Below, piece by piece: positions 9,154 to 17,219 of a stretch of 64,000 nucleotides of DNA. The stretch comes from Enterovibrio norvegicus DSM 15893 (GTDB taxonomy: Bacteria; Pseudomonadota; Gammaproteobacteria; Enterobacterales; Vibrionaceae). Below the pieces are notes generated by a model. The model worked only from the letters and a program-made list of their open reading frames with translations. It did not search any database and was not told the DNA's origin. Positions within the stretch are counted from its first letter, which is position 1. Each line of letters opens with the position of its first letter. The translations under genes and the position numbers were made by a program. Location: NCBI RefSeq assembly GCF_900115495.1, contig NZ_FOWR01000005.1, positions 124,001-188,000 on the forward strand. Direction: 5' to 3'.

Positions 9154-9567
9154 CTATTTTAAAGACAAAGATAAGGTGATGTCTGTGCCTGCAAACAGAC
9201 GTGAAACAGGGCACTTTTCTTTAGCAATAGCACCTAATTCCTGAAGTTCTTCATTGGACAAACCCTCTGCTGATACCTCAGAGGTCAATTCAATCAGCGT
9301 TATTTTTGGTCCATCATCGTCGCCGAGATGCACCTTTGCCGACGTGCTGATCGTAGGAGAGTAATTTTTCTCTGATAACAACGCAGAAAGAAACATGGAA
9401 TAGCAACCTGAATGGGCAGCACCAAGCAACTCTTCTGGGTTTGTGCCTTTACCTGTTTCGAATCGTGACGCGAAAGTGAATGGGCCCGTGACATCGCCAT
9501 ACTTCATGACACCATTACCGTTTTTTAATGTTCCTTCCCAAACTGCACTCGCATGTTGAACTGGCAT
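9154..9567 (-). CDS. osmC: OsmC-family organic hydroperoxide peroxidase
   Basis: 137 residues, the standard OsmC length. The two redox cysteines sit in the expected motifs: AAHSGCYSM on the central helix (about residue 55) and AKEKCPVSRLF (about residue 119). The N-terminus has the family TLKNGNGVMKYG strand pattern and the GTNPEELLGAAHSGC block. OsmC reduces organic hydroperoxides through a Cys-Cys cycle, with lipoyl proteins as reductant in studied members. AAAGGA precedes the ATG. It is a single gene, transcribed in the same direction as the GMC oxidase but separated from it by more than 400 bases, so they are probably not one unit. Confidence 0.9.
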   Translation of the reverse strand: MPVQHASAVWEGTLKNGNGVMKYGDVTGPFTFASRFETGKGTNPEELLGAAHSGCYSMFLSALLSEKNYSPTISTSAKVHLGDDDGPKITLIELTSEVSAEGLSNEELQELGAIAKEKCPVSRLFAGTDITLSLSLK

Positions 9568-9956
9568 AATTCATTCCTTTTTTCAAATTCGTATTTTTAA
9601 CGTAACCAACTGATTGAACCGCAAACAGCACACGTAGACATTTGCATGATGGTGCTGAATGGCGTTCACAGCATAACTATGTGGCTTTTCTATTCGGTTC
9701 ACAACAGAAGAGATATTTACGTGGAGCATAGAAATTCTTTACTGTTATACGGTTGAGAAATTATTGATAAAAATGAGGTTTCTATAAGACCAATGCTTGG
9801 GTTTAAGCCCTAGGCGTGCAAGGAAGGGGCAAAATCAGAATGGTGGGGCGTTTATCGTGGACTGTGATAGAATTGAGCCAATTTTGACATGGTATCTCAG
9901 CATTCATTATTGCCGAAAACATACCATCCTCAGCTATTCATCCATTTCAGCATTTC
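9568..9956. other. Intergenic region upstream of hrpA
   Basis: About 390 bases between the divergent osmC and hrpA genes. A 65-codon frame at 9797-9994 has no family resemblance and overlaps the hrpA start, so I do not call it. TATAAG near 9783 could be a -10 element for hrpA, with only a weak -35. Confidence 0.45.
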
Positions 9957-12900
9957 TTGGACAACGTTTTGACCGGTTCAAATCATCAAAATAACGCAAA
10001 AACTCTGTTCTCCGCGCTAGACGACTGCATGATCAAAGACAGATTTCGTCTGAGCAAGCGTATCAAAGGGGCGCAACGCATTAATAAAGACGAAGCCCGT
10101 CAGGCCGTCTTTGAAGAAATCGCCATTGATATTGCGCGTTCAATGCAAGTAAAACTGCGACGCCAATCTGCTACACCAAAGATTTCCTACCCTGAATTAT
10201 TGCCCGTTAGTCAGAAAAAAGATGACATCGCGGAAGCCATTGCCAACAACCAAGTGGTTATTGTTGCGGGTGAAACAGGTTCAGGTAAAACCACCCAGCT
10301 ACCTAAAATCTGTATGGAGCTTGGTTTAGGGATATCGGGCGTGATTGGTCATACTCAGCCACGTCGACTTGCAGCGCGCACTGTCGCAACGCGTATCGCG
10401 GAAGAACTTGAAACCGAGTTAGGTAAAACCGTCGGTTACAAGGTTCGATTTAATGACCAAGTGTCTGACGAATCGAGAGTGAAGCTGATGACAGACGGTA
10501 TCTTGCTGGCAGAAATTCAGCATGATCGTTTCTTAAATCAGTATGACTGCATCATCATCGATGAAGCCCACGAACGCAGCTTGAATATCGACTTCATTCT
10601 TGGCTACCTCAAACAGTTACTGCCGAAACGCCCCGATCTAAAACTGGTTATCACATCAGCCACCATCGACCCTGAGCGTTTCTCAAACCACTTCCGTGGT
10701 GCGCCAATCATTGAAGTATCAGGTCGTACATATCCGGTAGATGTGCGTTACCGTCCCATTGTGGATGACAGTGACGACACCGATCGCGATCAGTTACAGG
10801 CCATTTTTGATGCCGTGGACGAACTTCATGCAGAAGGCCCCGGCGACATTCTGATTTTCATGAATGGCGAGCGGGAAATCCGCGATACCGCTGATGCGTT
10901 GACCAAGCGTAACTTGCGCGGTACGGAAATTCTGCCCTTGTATGCGCGTTTGTCCTCAGCGGAACAAAATCGTGTGTTCCAAACGCACGGTGGTCGTCGC
11001 ATTGTTTTGGCAACAAACGTCGCGGAAACCTCGTTAACCGTGCCGGGCATCAAATACGTGATCGACCCAGGTACTGCGCGTATTTCACGTTACAGCTACC
11101 GCACCAAAGTACAACGCTTACCGATTGAAGCCATCTCGCAAGCGAGTGCGAATCAGCGTAAAGGCCGTTGTGGTCGTGTATCAGACGGCATTTGTATTCG
11201 TTTGTTTTCCGAGGAGGATTTCCTTTCTCGCCCAGAATTTACCGATCCTGAAATTCTACGTACTAACTTGGCGTCCGTAATTTTACAAATGACGGCCATA
11301 GGCCTTGGTGACATCGCCGCTTTCCCGTTTGTTCAGCCACCGGATAGTCGTAATATTCAAGACGGTGTGCGTCTTCTTGAAGAGCTTGGTGCACTAAAAG
11401 AAGGTGGAAATAAAGAAGACGCAAAACGCCTGACGGACACAGGGCGTGCTTTGGCGCGCTTGCCGATCGATCCGCGTTTAGCGCGAATGGTGCTGGAATC
11501 CGCACGTTTGGGTGCGTTGAAAGAAGTGATGGTGATTGCGTCTGCGTTGTCGATTCAAGATCCGCGTGAGCGCCCATCAGACAAGAAACAAGCCTCTGAC
11601 GAGAAGCACAGCCGATTTAACGATAAAGAATCAGACTTCGTCGCGTTCGTGAACATGTGGGACTACATTGCCGAGCAACAAAAAGCACTGTCAGGTAATC
11701 AATTCCGTCGTCAGTGCAAGAAAGAATATTTGAACTATCTGCGTGTACGCGAGTGGCAAGACGTGCACTTCCAAATTCGTCAGGTCGTGCATGAGCTTGG
11801 TTTTAAAATCAACCAAGAGCCCGCAGATTACCAAGCGGTTCATACTGCCTTGATGGCTGGTTTGCTTTCTCATATTGGCTTGAAAGACCAAGAGAAGAAC
11901 GAATACCAAGGCGCACGAAACGCACGCTTCGGTGTTTTCCCAGGTTCCGGCCTTTTCAAAAAGCAGCCGAAGTGGGTGATGGTTGCAGAGCTGGTTGAAA
12001 CCTCTAAGTTGTGGGGCCGTGTTGCTGCCAAAATTCAACCTGAGTGGGTCGAGCCATTAGCCAAGCATTTGATCAAGCGAAGCTATAGCGAACCACATTG
12101 GGAGAAAAAACAAGCGGCCGTCTTTGCGCATGAAAAAGTCATGTTGTACGGCATTCCCATCGTGCCAAAGCGCAAGGTGAATTACAGCCACATTGATGCT
12201 GTACTTAGTCGCGAAATCTTCATCCGTTCTGCACTTGTAGAAGGGGACTGGGAGACTAAGCATAAGTTTTACCACCAAAACCGTAAGTTATTGGCGGAAG
12301 TGGAAGAGCTAGAACTTAAATCTCGTCGCCGCGATATTTTGGTGGATGATGACACGCTTTATGGTTTTTACGATCAACGTATTGACCATACCGTCGTGTC
12401 AGGCCGTCATTTCGATGCATGGTGGAAGAAGGTCAGTAAGAACGAACCTGAAAAGCTGAACTTCGAAAAGAACATGCTGCTGGCCGGTGATGCTAGCCAT
12501 GTCACCGAGTTGGACTACCCGAACTTTTGGTTCCAAGGCAACCTGAAGCTGCGTTTGAGTTATCAGTTCGAACCCGGCGAAGATCATGATGGCGTGACTG
12601 TGCATGTGCCATTGCCCGTGCTCAACCAAGTTGCTCCAGAAGGGTTTGATTGGCAAATTCCAGGATTACGCCATGAGTTGATTGTTGCGTTGATTAAGTC
12701 GCTACCAAAAACGTTACGACGTAACTTTGTGCCCGCGCCAAACTATGCGTCTGCCTTCCTACAGCGTGTTACGCCAATGGAAATGCCGCTGCTTGATGCG
12801 TTGGAACGAGAGTTGAAACGCATGACCGGTGTGACAGTGCTGCGCGAAAACTGGCAACCCCATCAACTTCCTGAGCACTTAAAGATTTCGTTCCGCGCGG

Positions 12901-13871
12901 TAGACCATAAGAACCGTAAGCTAAAAGAAAACCAAGATCTCTATGCATTGAAAGACAGCTTGAAAGAGAAGGTGCAAGAAACCCTTTCTCAAGTCGCTGA
13001 TGATGATATTGAACAACAAGGCTTAACGACGTGGAGCTTCGGTGCATTGCCTCAAATGTACACGCAAAAGCGCGGTGGCTTTGAAGTGAAAGCCTTCCCA
13101 GCGATTGTTGATAACAAAGACTCGGTGGGTATCAAGCTTTTCGAAACGGAAGATGAACAACAGCAAGTGATGGCGCAAGGTCAACGCCGATTGATCTTGT
13201 TGAACGTGCCGTCTCCGATTAAATATCTTCACGACAACTTGCCGAACAAATCGAAACTTGGTTTGTACTTTAATCCATACGGGCGCGTGTTGGATTTGAT
13301 CGATGATTGCATTGCTTGCGGTGTGGATAAACTTGTTGAATCGCAGGGCGGGTTGAAGTGGCAATCTGAAGACTTCAACGCACTCAAAGAAGTCGTTCGC
13401 GGCGAATTGGGTGACACCGTGGTGGATATCGCTAAGCAAGTGGAACAGATCCTGACGACAGCGTTCAACATCAACAAGAAGTTGAAAGGCAAAATCGACT
13501 TTACCATGGCATTTGCGATGTCTGATATTAAGGCGCAAGTCGATGGATTGATCTTTAAAGGCTTTGCGACTGAATGCGGTTGGAAACGCTTGCCTGACAT
13601 TCAGCGCTACTTAAATGCGGTTGAGCGTCGACTCGATAAGCTGCCTGTCGATCCTAATCGAGATCGTTTACATATGCTGAAAATTGAATCTGTCAGCGGT
13701 GATTACAAAGAGCTGTTAAACAAGATCCCGAAAGGGCAAAAAGTGCCAACAGTAGTGAAAGACATTCGCTGGATGATTGAGGAGCTTCGTGTGAGTTTCT
13801 TCGCTCAGCAACTCGGTACGCCTTACCCAATTTCAGATAAGCGCATCAAGAATGCCATTAACCAAATCTGA
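9957..13871 (+). CDS. hrpA: ATP-dependent RNA helicase HrpA
   Basis: 1304 residues, matching the roughly 1300 of enteric HrpA. Motifs run in order: Walker A GETGSGKTT at about 107, HTQPRRLAA (Ia), DEAH in IIIDEAHERS (II), TSATIDPERF (III), and QRKGRCGRVSDG (VI), then the helicase-associated and OB-fold regions and the long DUF3418-type C-terminus special to HrpA. DEAH RNA helicases remodel RNA and ribonucleoproteins; E. coli HrpA rescues stalled or collided ribosomes. The start is uncertain: the frame opens with TTG at 9957 (no clear ribosome-binding site), with another TTG at 9969 behind a weak GGA. The first conserved block (DRFRLSKRIKG) begins only about 25 residues later. It is monocistronic. 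Confidence 0.95.
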   Translation: MDNVLTGSNHQNNAKTLFSALDDCMIKDRFRLSKRIKGAQRINKDEARQAVFEEIAIDIARSMQVKLRRQSATPKISYPELLPVSQKKDDIAEAIANNQVVIVAGETGSGKTTQLPKICMELGLGISGVIGHTQPRRLAARTVATRIAEELETELGKTVGYKVRFNDQVSDESRVKLMTDGILLAEIQHDRFLNQYDCIIIDEAHERSLNIDFILGYLKQLLPKRPDLKLVITSATIDPERFSNHFRGAPIIEVSGRTYPVDVRYRPIVDDSDDTDRDQLQAIFDAVDELHAEGPGDILIFMNGEREIRDTADALTKRNLRGTEILPLYARLSSAEQNRVFQTHGGRRIVLATNVAETSLTVPGIKYVIDPGTARISRYSYRTKVQRLPIEAISQASANQRKGRCGRVSDGICIRLFSEEDFLSRPEFTDPEILRTNLASVILQMTAIGLGDIAAFPFVQPPDSRNIQDGVRLLEELGALKEGGNKEDAKRLTDTGRALARLPIDPRLARMVLESARLGALKEVMVIASALSIQDPRERPSDKKQASDEKHSRFNDKESDFVAFVNMWDYIAEQQKALSGNQFRRQCKKEYLNYLRVREWQDVHFQIRQVVHELGFKINQEPADYQAVHTALMAGLLSHIGLKDQEKNEYQGARNARFGVFPGSGLFKKQPKWVMVAELVETSKLWGRVAAKIQPEWVEPLAKHLIKRSYSEPHWEKKQAAVFAHEKVMLYGIPIVPKRKVNYSHIDAVLSREIFIRSALVEGDWETKHKFYHQNRKLLAEVEELELKSRRRDILVDDDTLYGFYDQRIDHTVVSGRHFDAWWKKVSKNEPEKLNFEKNMLLAGDASHVTELDYPNFWFQGNLKLRLSYQFEPGEDHDGVTVHVPLPVLNQVAPEGFDWQIPGLRHELIVALIKSLPKTLRRNFVPAPNYASAFLQRVTPMEMPLLDALERELKRMTGVTVLRENWQPHQLPEHLKISFRAVDHKNRKLKENQDLYALKDSLKEKVQETLSQVADDDIEQQGLTTWSFGALPQMYTQKRGGFEVKAFPAIVDNKDSVGIKLFETEDEQQQVMAQGQRRLILLNVPSPIKYLHDNLPNKSKLGLYFNPYGRVLDLIDDCIACGVDKLVESQGGLKWQSEDFNALKEVVRGELGDTVVDIAKQVEQILTTAFNINKKLKGKIDFTMAFAMSDIKAQVDGLIFKGFATECGWKRLPDIQRYLNAVERRLDKLPVDPNRDRLHMLKIESVSGDYKELLNKIPKGQKVPTVVKDIRWMIEELRVSFFAQQLGTPYPISDKRIKNAINQI

Positions 13872-13920
13872 TTACTTTACACTCATGTATTAAATATGAG
13901 TCACGATTATTAATAAATAG

Positions 13921-13950
13921 AAAGCCAGCGCCCGCGCTGGCTTTTTCACG
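13921..13950 (+). terminator. Rho-independent terminator of hrpA
   Basis: AAAGCCAGCG / CGCTGGCTTT, a ten-base stem with loop CCCG, followed by a T-run, 50 bases past the hrpA stop. Confidence 0.9.
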
Positions 13951-14151
13951 TATTCCCTCTGTGGCAAGATTCCGCATTCACAAGAAGCAAGGCGGCAAAG
14001 ACAAGCCGTTCACGTTGTTTTCTTGTGTTTGGTGTCCAATGCGCAGAGAAGAATGGATCTCCCTTCAGTATCTAATTCATTGAATTTTTATATGTAATTC
14101 ATGTCATACATTGCTTAAGCGCTGTTCTGGCACGGATTTTGGTACTTATTA
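13951..14151. other. Intergenic region upstream of the L,D-transpeptidase gene
   Basis: About 200 bases between the hrpA terminator and the leader stem-loop of the next gene. It should contain that gene's promoter. I see no ORF. Confidence 0.4.
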
Positions 14152-14201
14152 CAACAAAGCGGCAATCCCAAACCATATCGGGTAAAGGCATTGCTTTGTT
14201 G
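14152..14201 (+). promoter_or_regulatory. Leader stem-loop ahead of the L,D-transpeptidase gene
   Basis: CAACAAAGC at 14152-14160 pairs perfectly with GCTTTGTTG at 14193-14201. AAT/ATT and CCC/GGG can pair further in, giving one long hairpin that ends 29 bases before the ATG. It is followed by ATCATTTTTTAAGG, so it could act as a leader terminator, an mRNA stabiliser or a regulatory structure. No known riboswitch consensus is recognised. Confidence 0.4.
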
Positions 14202-14230
14202 GGTTTAGTATCATTTTTTAAGGGAATACC

Positions 14231-14857
14231 ATGTTTAGGGCATTAAACGCTTTTTGTGCGCTGACGTTAATCGCATTTTCTACCTTGATCTATTCAGGCG
14301 CCGCGGCAGCAAGCCCATTGTCTGATGCTTATAGCATGTACAACCAACTCGGCATTAAACATGAACTGTCGTTTGATAAATTTGCCGACGCTTATAACCA
14401 TTTCAAGTTCAGTAAAAGCGCGAGACCGGTGTTTACACTGATCGACTACGGTAAGCCATCTTCAGAGAAACGCTTTTGGGTGTTTGATGTGGCAAAACGT
14501 AAAACCCTGTTCTCCTCGTATGTCTCTCACGGGAAAAACAGTGGTCATCTCTACGCGAAGAAGTTTTCAAACCGCGTGAATTCGCATCAAACCTCGATAG
14601 GTGTCTTCCGCACCAGCGAGACCTACTATGGCAAGCACGGGTACTCTTTGCGGTTAGATGGGCTGTCGAAAGGGGTGAACGACAACGCGAGACGCCGCGC
14701 TATCGTGATCCATGGTGCTGCCTATGCGAACCCAAAGGTGATATCGAAAACAGGCCAGCTTGGACGTAGTTGGGGGTGTCCCGCTTTGCCGAGTTACTTA
14801 TCGAAGAAAGTGATTAACGTCATTAAAGACGGGACTCTCATCTATGCTTATGCCTAG
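14231..14857 (+). CDS. Exported L,D-transpeptidase-fold (YkuD-like) protein
   Basis: 208 residues with a signal peptide (TLIAFSTLIYSGAAAAS). The catalytic domain belongs to the murein L,D-transpeptidase-like group: KRFWVFDVAKRKTLF strand, SSYVSHGKNSG, TSIGVFRTSETY, then RAIVIHGAAYANP and SWGCPALP. The His of VIHG and the Cys of SWGCPA are the expected catalytic pair; the Ser-x-Gly-Cys order matches the family. These enzymes cross-link or trim peptidoglycan or attach proteins to it in the periplasm; this smaller subgroup is poorly characterised, so the exact reaction is unknown. AAGGG precedes the ATG. It has its own promoter region and terminator. Confidence 0.85.
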   Translation: MFRALNAFCALTLIAFSTLIYSGAAAASPLSDAYSMYNQLGIKHELSFDKFADAYNHFKFSKSARPVFTLIDYGKPSSEKRFWVFDVAKRKTLFSSYVSHGKNSGHLYAKKFSNRVNSHQTSIGVFRTSETYYGKHGYSLRLDGLSKGVNDNARRRAIVIHGAAYANPKVISKTGQLGRSWGCPALPSYLSKKVINVIKDGTLIYAYA

Positions 14858-14934
14858 ACGCTAATATAGAGAGATAAGCTTAAAGAGATAAGCATAGAAA
14901 AAAACATAGAAACAAGCAGTTACCCCACACATGA

Positions 14935-14968
14935 GAAAGGCGCGTATCGAGAGAACGCGCCTTTTTTC
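14935..14968 (+). terminator. Rho-independent terminator
   Basis: AAGGCGCGT / ACGCGCCTT-type stem with an eight-base loop, followed by six Ts, about 80 bases past the L,D-transpeptidase stop. Confidence 0.85.
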
Positions 14969-15114
14969 TGTATAGAAATGCAACCAGCCTTGTTGTGCTT
15001 CAAAGACAATCCCAATCCTGCCGCCCTAACTAGAGTCTGTCCCGCTTGAAGATAACATTGCCTTTCGATAGGTGTTGGTGTGTTTGTCTAGATCAGTGAG
15101 GAGGGAAAATACCC

Positions 15115-15999
15115 ATGAAGCAAGGTGTTAGCATAAATGTGTTGAGCGCAGCGTTATTGAGTGCGAGCCATGTTCACGCAGTTGAAACCGTCAGTGAACA
15201 ATCTTACCTGCCATTGCTCGCGATGGATTACGAGCAGAATGAGACGAGGAACTGGTCTCAGTTCGTCTACAGTGAAAAGCTTGATGGTATTCGCGCTTAC
15301 TGGACAGGGGAGCGTCTGGTGACGCGCAAAGGAAATGAGATTCATGCGCCTCAATGGTTTGTTGAAGTGCTGCCACCATTTCCTGTCGAAGGCGAACTGT
15401 GGGCTGGTCGAGGCAAGTTCGAGCATACGCTGTCTGTGGTGATGGATGACACACCCAACGAGTTAGAGTGGAAAACCCTACGTTTTATGTTATTTGATGC
15501 TCCAAATCACCAAGGAAATTTCTCACAACGCACCCAGGCTATTGAACAGTATTTGAACGCTGTGCCTGCGCTACTCGAGAAAGCGCATGGGCACGTTGCA
15601 TTGATTCCTCATTTTCCCGCGATAAGCGATGCGAACATTCAAGCGGCGCTGAGCAATCTTCATGCTCAGGGCGCAGAAGGCATCATGCTGCGCAATGCTG
15701 ATGAAATCTATATTCAAGGCAGGGATGTCAGCCTGCTTAAAGTAAAGATTGCCCAAGATGCCGAAGCAGAAGTCATCGGCTACGTTGAGGGAAAAGGGAA
15801 ATACACCAACATGATGGGTGCAATCATTGTTCGTATGGCAAATGGGAAAACCTTCAAAATTGGTTCTGGGTTTAGCGACAAACAACGGGAAACGCCACCA
15901 TCAGTAGGCAGCAAAGTCACATATCGCTATAACGGGTACACCAAGTACGGCATTCCAAAGTTTGCACGATTTGTACGCATTGATAAAACCAAGCAGTAA
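15115..15999 (+). CDS. Exported ATP-dependent DNA ligase (Lig E type)
   Basis: 294 residues. A signal peptide is evident (VLSAALLSASHVHA), so the ligase is probably periplasmic. The nucleotidyltransferase motifs are in order: motif I EKLDGIRAYW with the AMP-accepting Lys (about residue 61), motif Ia TRKGN, motif III FMLFDAP, motif IV EGIMLR, motif V LLKVK, then a short OB-fold domain ending YTKYGIPKFARFVR. Minimal ligases of this group lack extra DNA-binding domains and seal nicks with ATP. Exported versions occur in many vibrios and Neisseria and are thought to act on DNA during uptake or in the biofilm matrix, which is inference for this copy. GAGGAGGG precedes the ATG. Confidence 0.88.
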   Translation: MKQGVSINVLSAALLSASHVHAVETVSEQSYLPLLAMDYEQNETRNWSQFVYSEKLDGIRAYWTGERLVTRKGNEIHAPQWFVEVLPPFPVEGELWAGRGKFEHTLSVVMDDTPNELEWKTLRFMLFDAPNHQGNFSQRTQAIEQYLNAVPALLEKAHGHVALIPHFPAISDANIQAALSNLHAQGAEGIMLRNADEIYIQGRDVSLLKVKIAQDAEAEVIGYVEGKGKYTNMMGAIIVRMANGKTFKIGSGFSDKQRETPPSVGSKVTYRYNGYTKYGIPKFARFVRIDKTKQ

Positions 16000-16193
16000 C
16001 TCGCTACCTAATACCTTTATCTCGCTTCATTGCGGCGTGTTTTATCCATCGACACTTGTTGGCATTTAAGCGAGCGCGTTTCTCTCTACGTTACCCGTCA
16101 CACTTCCATCATTGTTTGTGGCGAAAGCGGCTATCTGTTCAGAAACTTAAAGCAGTAAGCATTGAAGAAGCGCGTGTACAAGGAGTAGGTCGA

Positions 16194-17201
16194 ATGCAAA
16201 AACCTCGTCGTCCCACCATGCAAGACATTGCGGACCACGTTGGCGTGACCAAAATTACAGTCAGTCGATACCTGCGTTCGCCTGAAAAGGTGGCACCTAA
16301 GACTGGCGAGAAAATTGCCGCCGCGTTGGAAGAGATCGGTTACATCCCTAATTGCCTGCCAAATATACTCTCTAACCAATGCAGCCAAACCTTGGGGGTT
16401 ATTCTGCCGTCGTTAAGCCATCCCGTATTCCAAGGTGTGATTCGTGGAATCGAGAGTGTGGCGGAAGAATCTGGGTATCAGTTGATGTATGCCCAATACG
16501 ACTATGATCAAGCCGTTGAAGAAAAGCGGATTGAGACACTGTTGGCTTTCAATGTGGATGGTTTGATTTTAGCAGGATCAGACCACTCGGCGAGAAGCCA
16601 GAAAATGCTCAAAACCGCCGGTGTGCCCGTGGTTGAGATGATGGACGCAAGCGAAACCTCCTCTAAACCGTCTGTAGGCGTCGATAACACGTTCGCCGCA
16701 CGCTCTATGGTCACTATGATGATTGAACGTGGTTATAAGCATATCGTTTGCTTGAGTGCGAAAAAGGGCATATTCACCCGAGAGAAAACACAAGGCTATG
16801 TCGACGCCATGGAGAGCCATTCGCTCACGCCTCGCAGTTTGGCAGCCAAATCGATGTCATCGGTCTTTCTCGCGCGCCAGATGACACGAAAAGTGCTTGA
16901 GCGCTACCCAGAAACGGATGCGTTTTTCTGTACGGACGATGAGATCGCGGCGGGGGTGCTGCTTGAGTGTCAGCGACAATCCATCAACGTGCCTGAAGAC
17001 ATCGGTATTGCTGGCGTACATGCACTCGACATCGGCCAATCCATGATGCCGCGATTAGCCAGTATTGTGACACCCGACCGCCAAACCGGTGAAAAAGCCA
17101 TGCTCTCTTTACTTGCGCAAATACAAGGCGTACCGCACCGAACGGCACCGCTTGAATTTGAGTTGGATGAGGGAGAAAGCCTTCTCCCTGAATTTGTTTA
17201 A
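16194..17201 (+). CDS. LacI-family regulator, GntR (gluconate repressor)-like
   Basis: 335 residues from the ATG at 16194, chosen for the AAGGAG ribosome-binding site and because the helix-turn-helix begins right after it (MQDIADHVGVTKITVSRYLR). The longer upstream frame is not conserved. The ligand-binding periplasmic-protein-like domain follows: LGVILPSLSHPVFQGVIRGIES, FNVDGLILAG, FCTDDEIAAG and RLASIVTPDRQTGEKAM. End to end it resembles enteric GntR, which represses gluconate uptake and the Entner-Doudoroff genes. No gluconate gene lies in this window; the only near neighbour is the convergent lactate dehydrogenase 18 bases away. Its target and effector are therefore unknown. Confidence 0.85.
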   Translation: MQKPRRPTMQDIADHVGVTKITVSRYLRSPEKVAPKTGEKIAAALEEIGYIPNCLPNILSNQCSQTLGVILPSLSHPVFQGVIRGIESVAEESGYQLMYAQYDYDQAVEEKRIETLLAFNVDGLILAGSDHSARSQKMLKTAGVPVVEMMDASETSSKPSVGVDNTFAARSMVTMMIERGYKHIVCLSAKKGIFTREKTQGYVDAMESHSLTPRSLAAKSMSSVFLARQMTRKVLERYPETDAFFCTDDEIAAGVLLECQRQSINVPEDIGIAGVHALDIGQSMMPRLASIVTPDRQTGEKAMLSLLAQIQGVPHRTAPLEFELDEGESLLPEFV

Positions 17202-17219
17202 TCGATGTCAAACGGAGAC

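Noticed and set aside
16056-16193. N-terminal extension of the GntR-like regulator
   Set aside because: The extra 46 codons are not like any LacI-family protein, and the internal ATG has AAGGAG and begins just before the helix-turn-helix.
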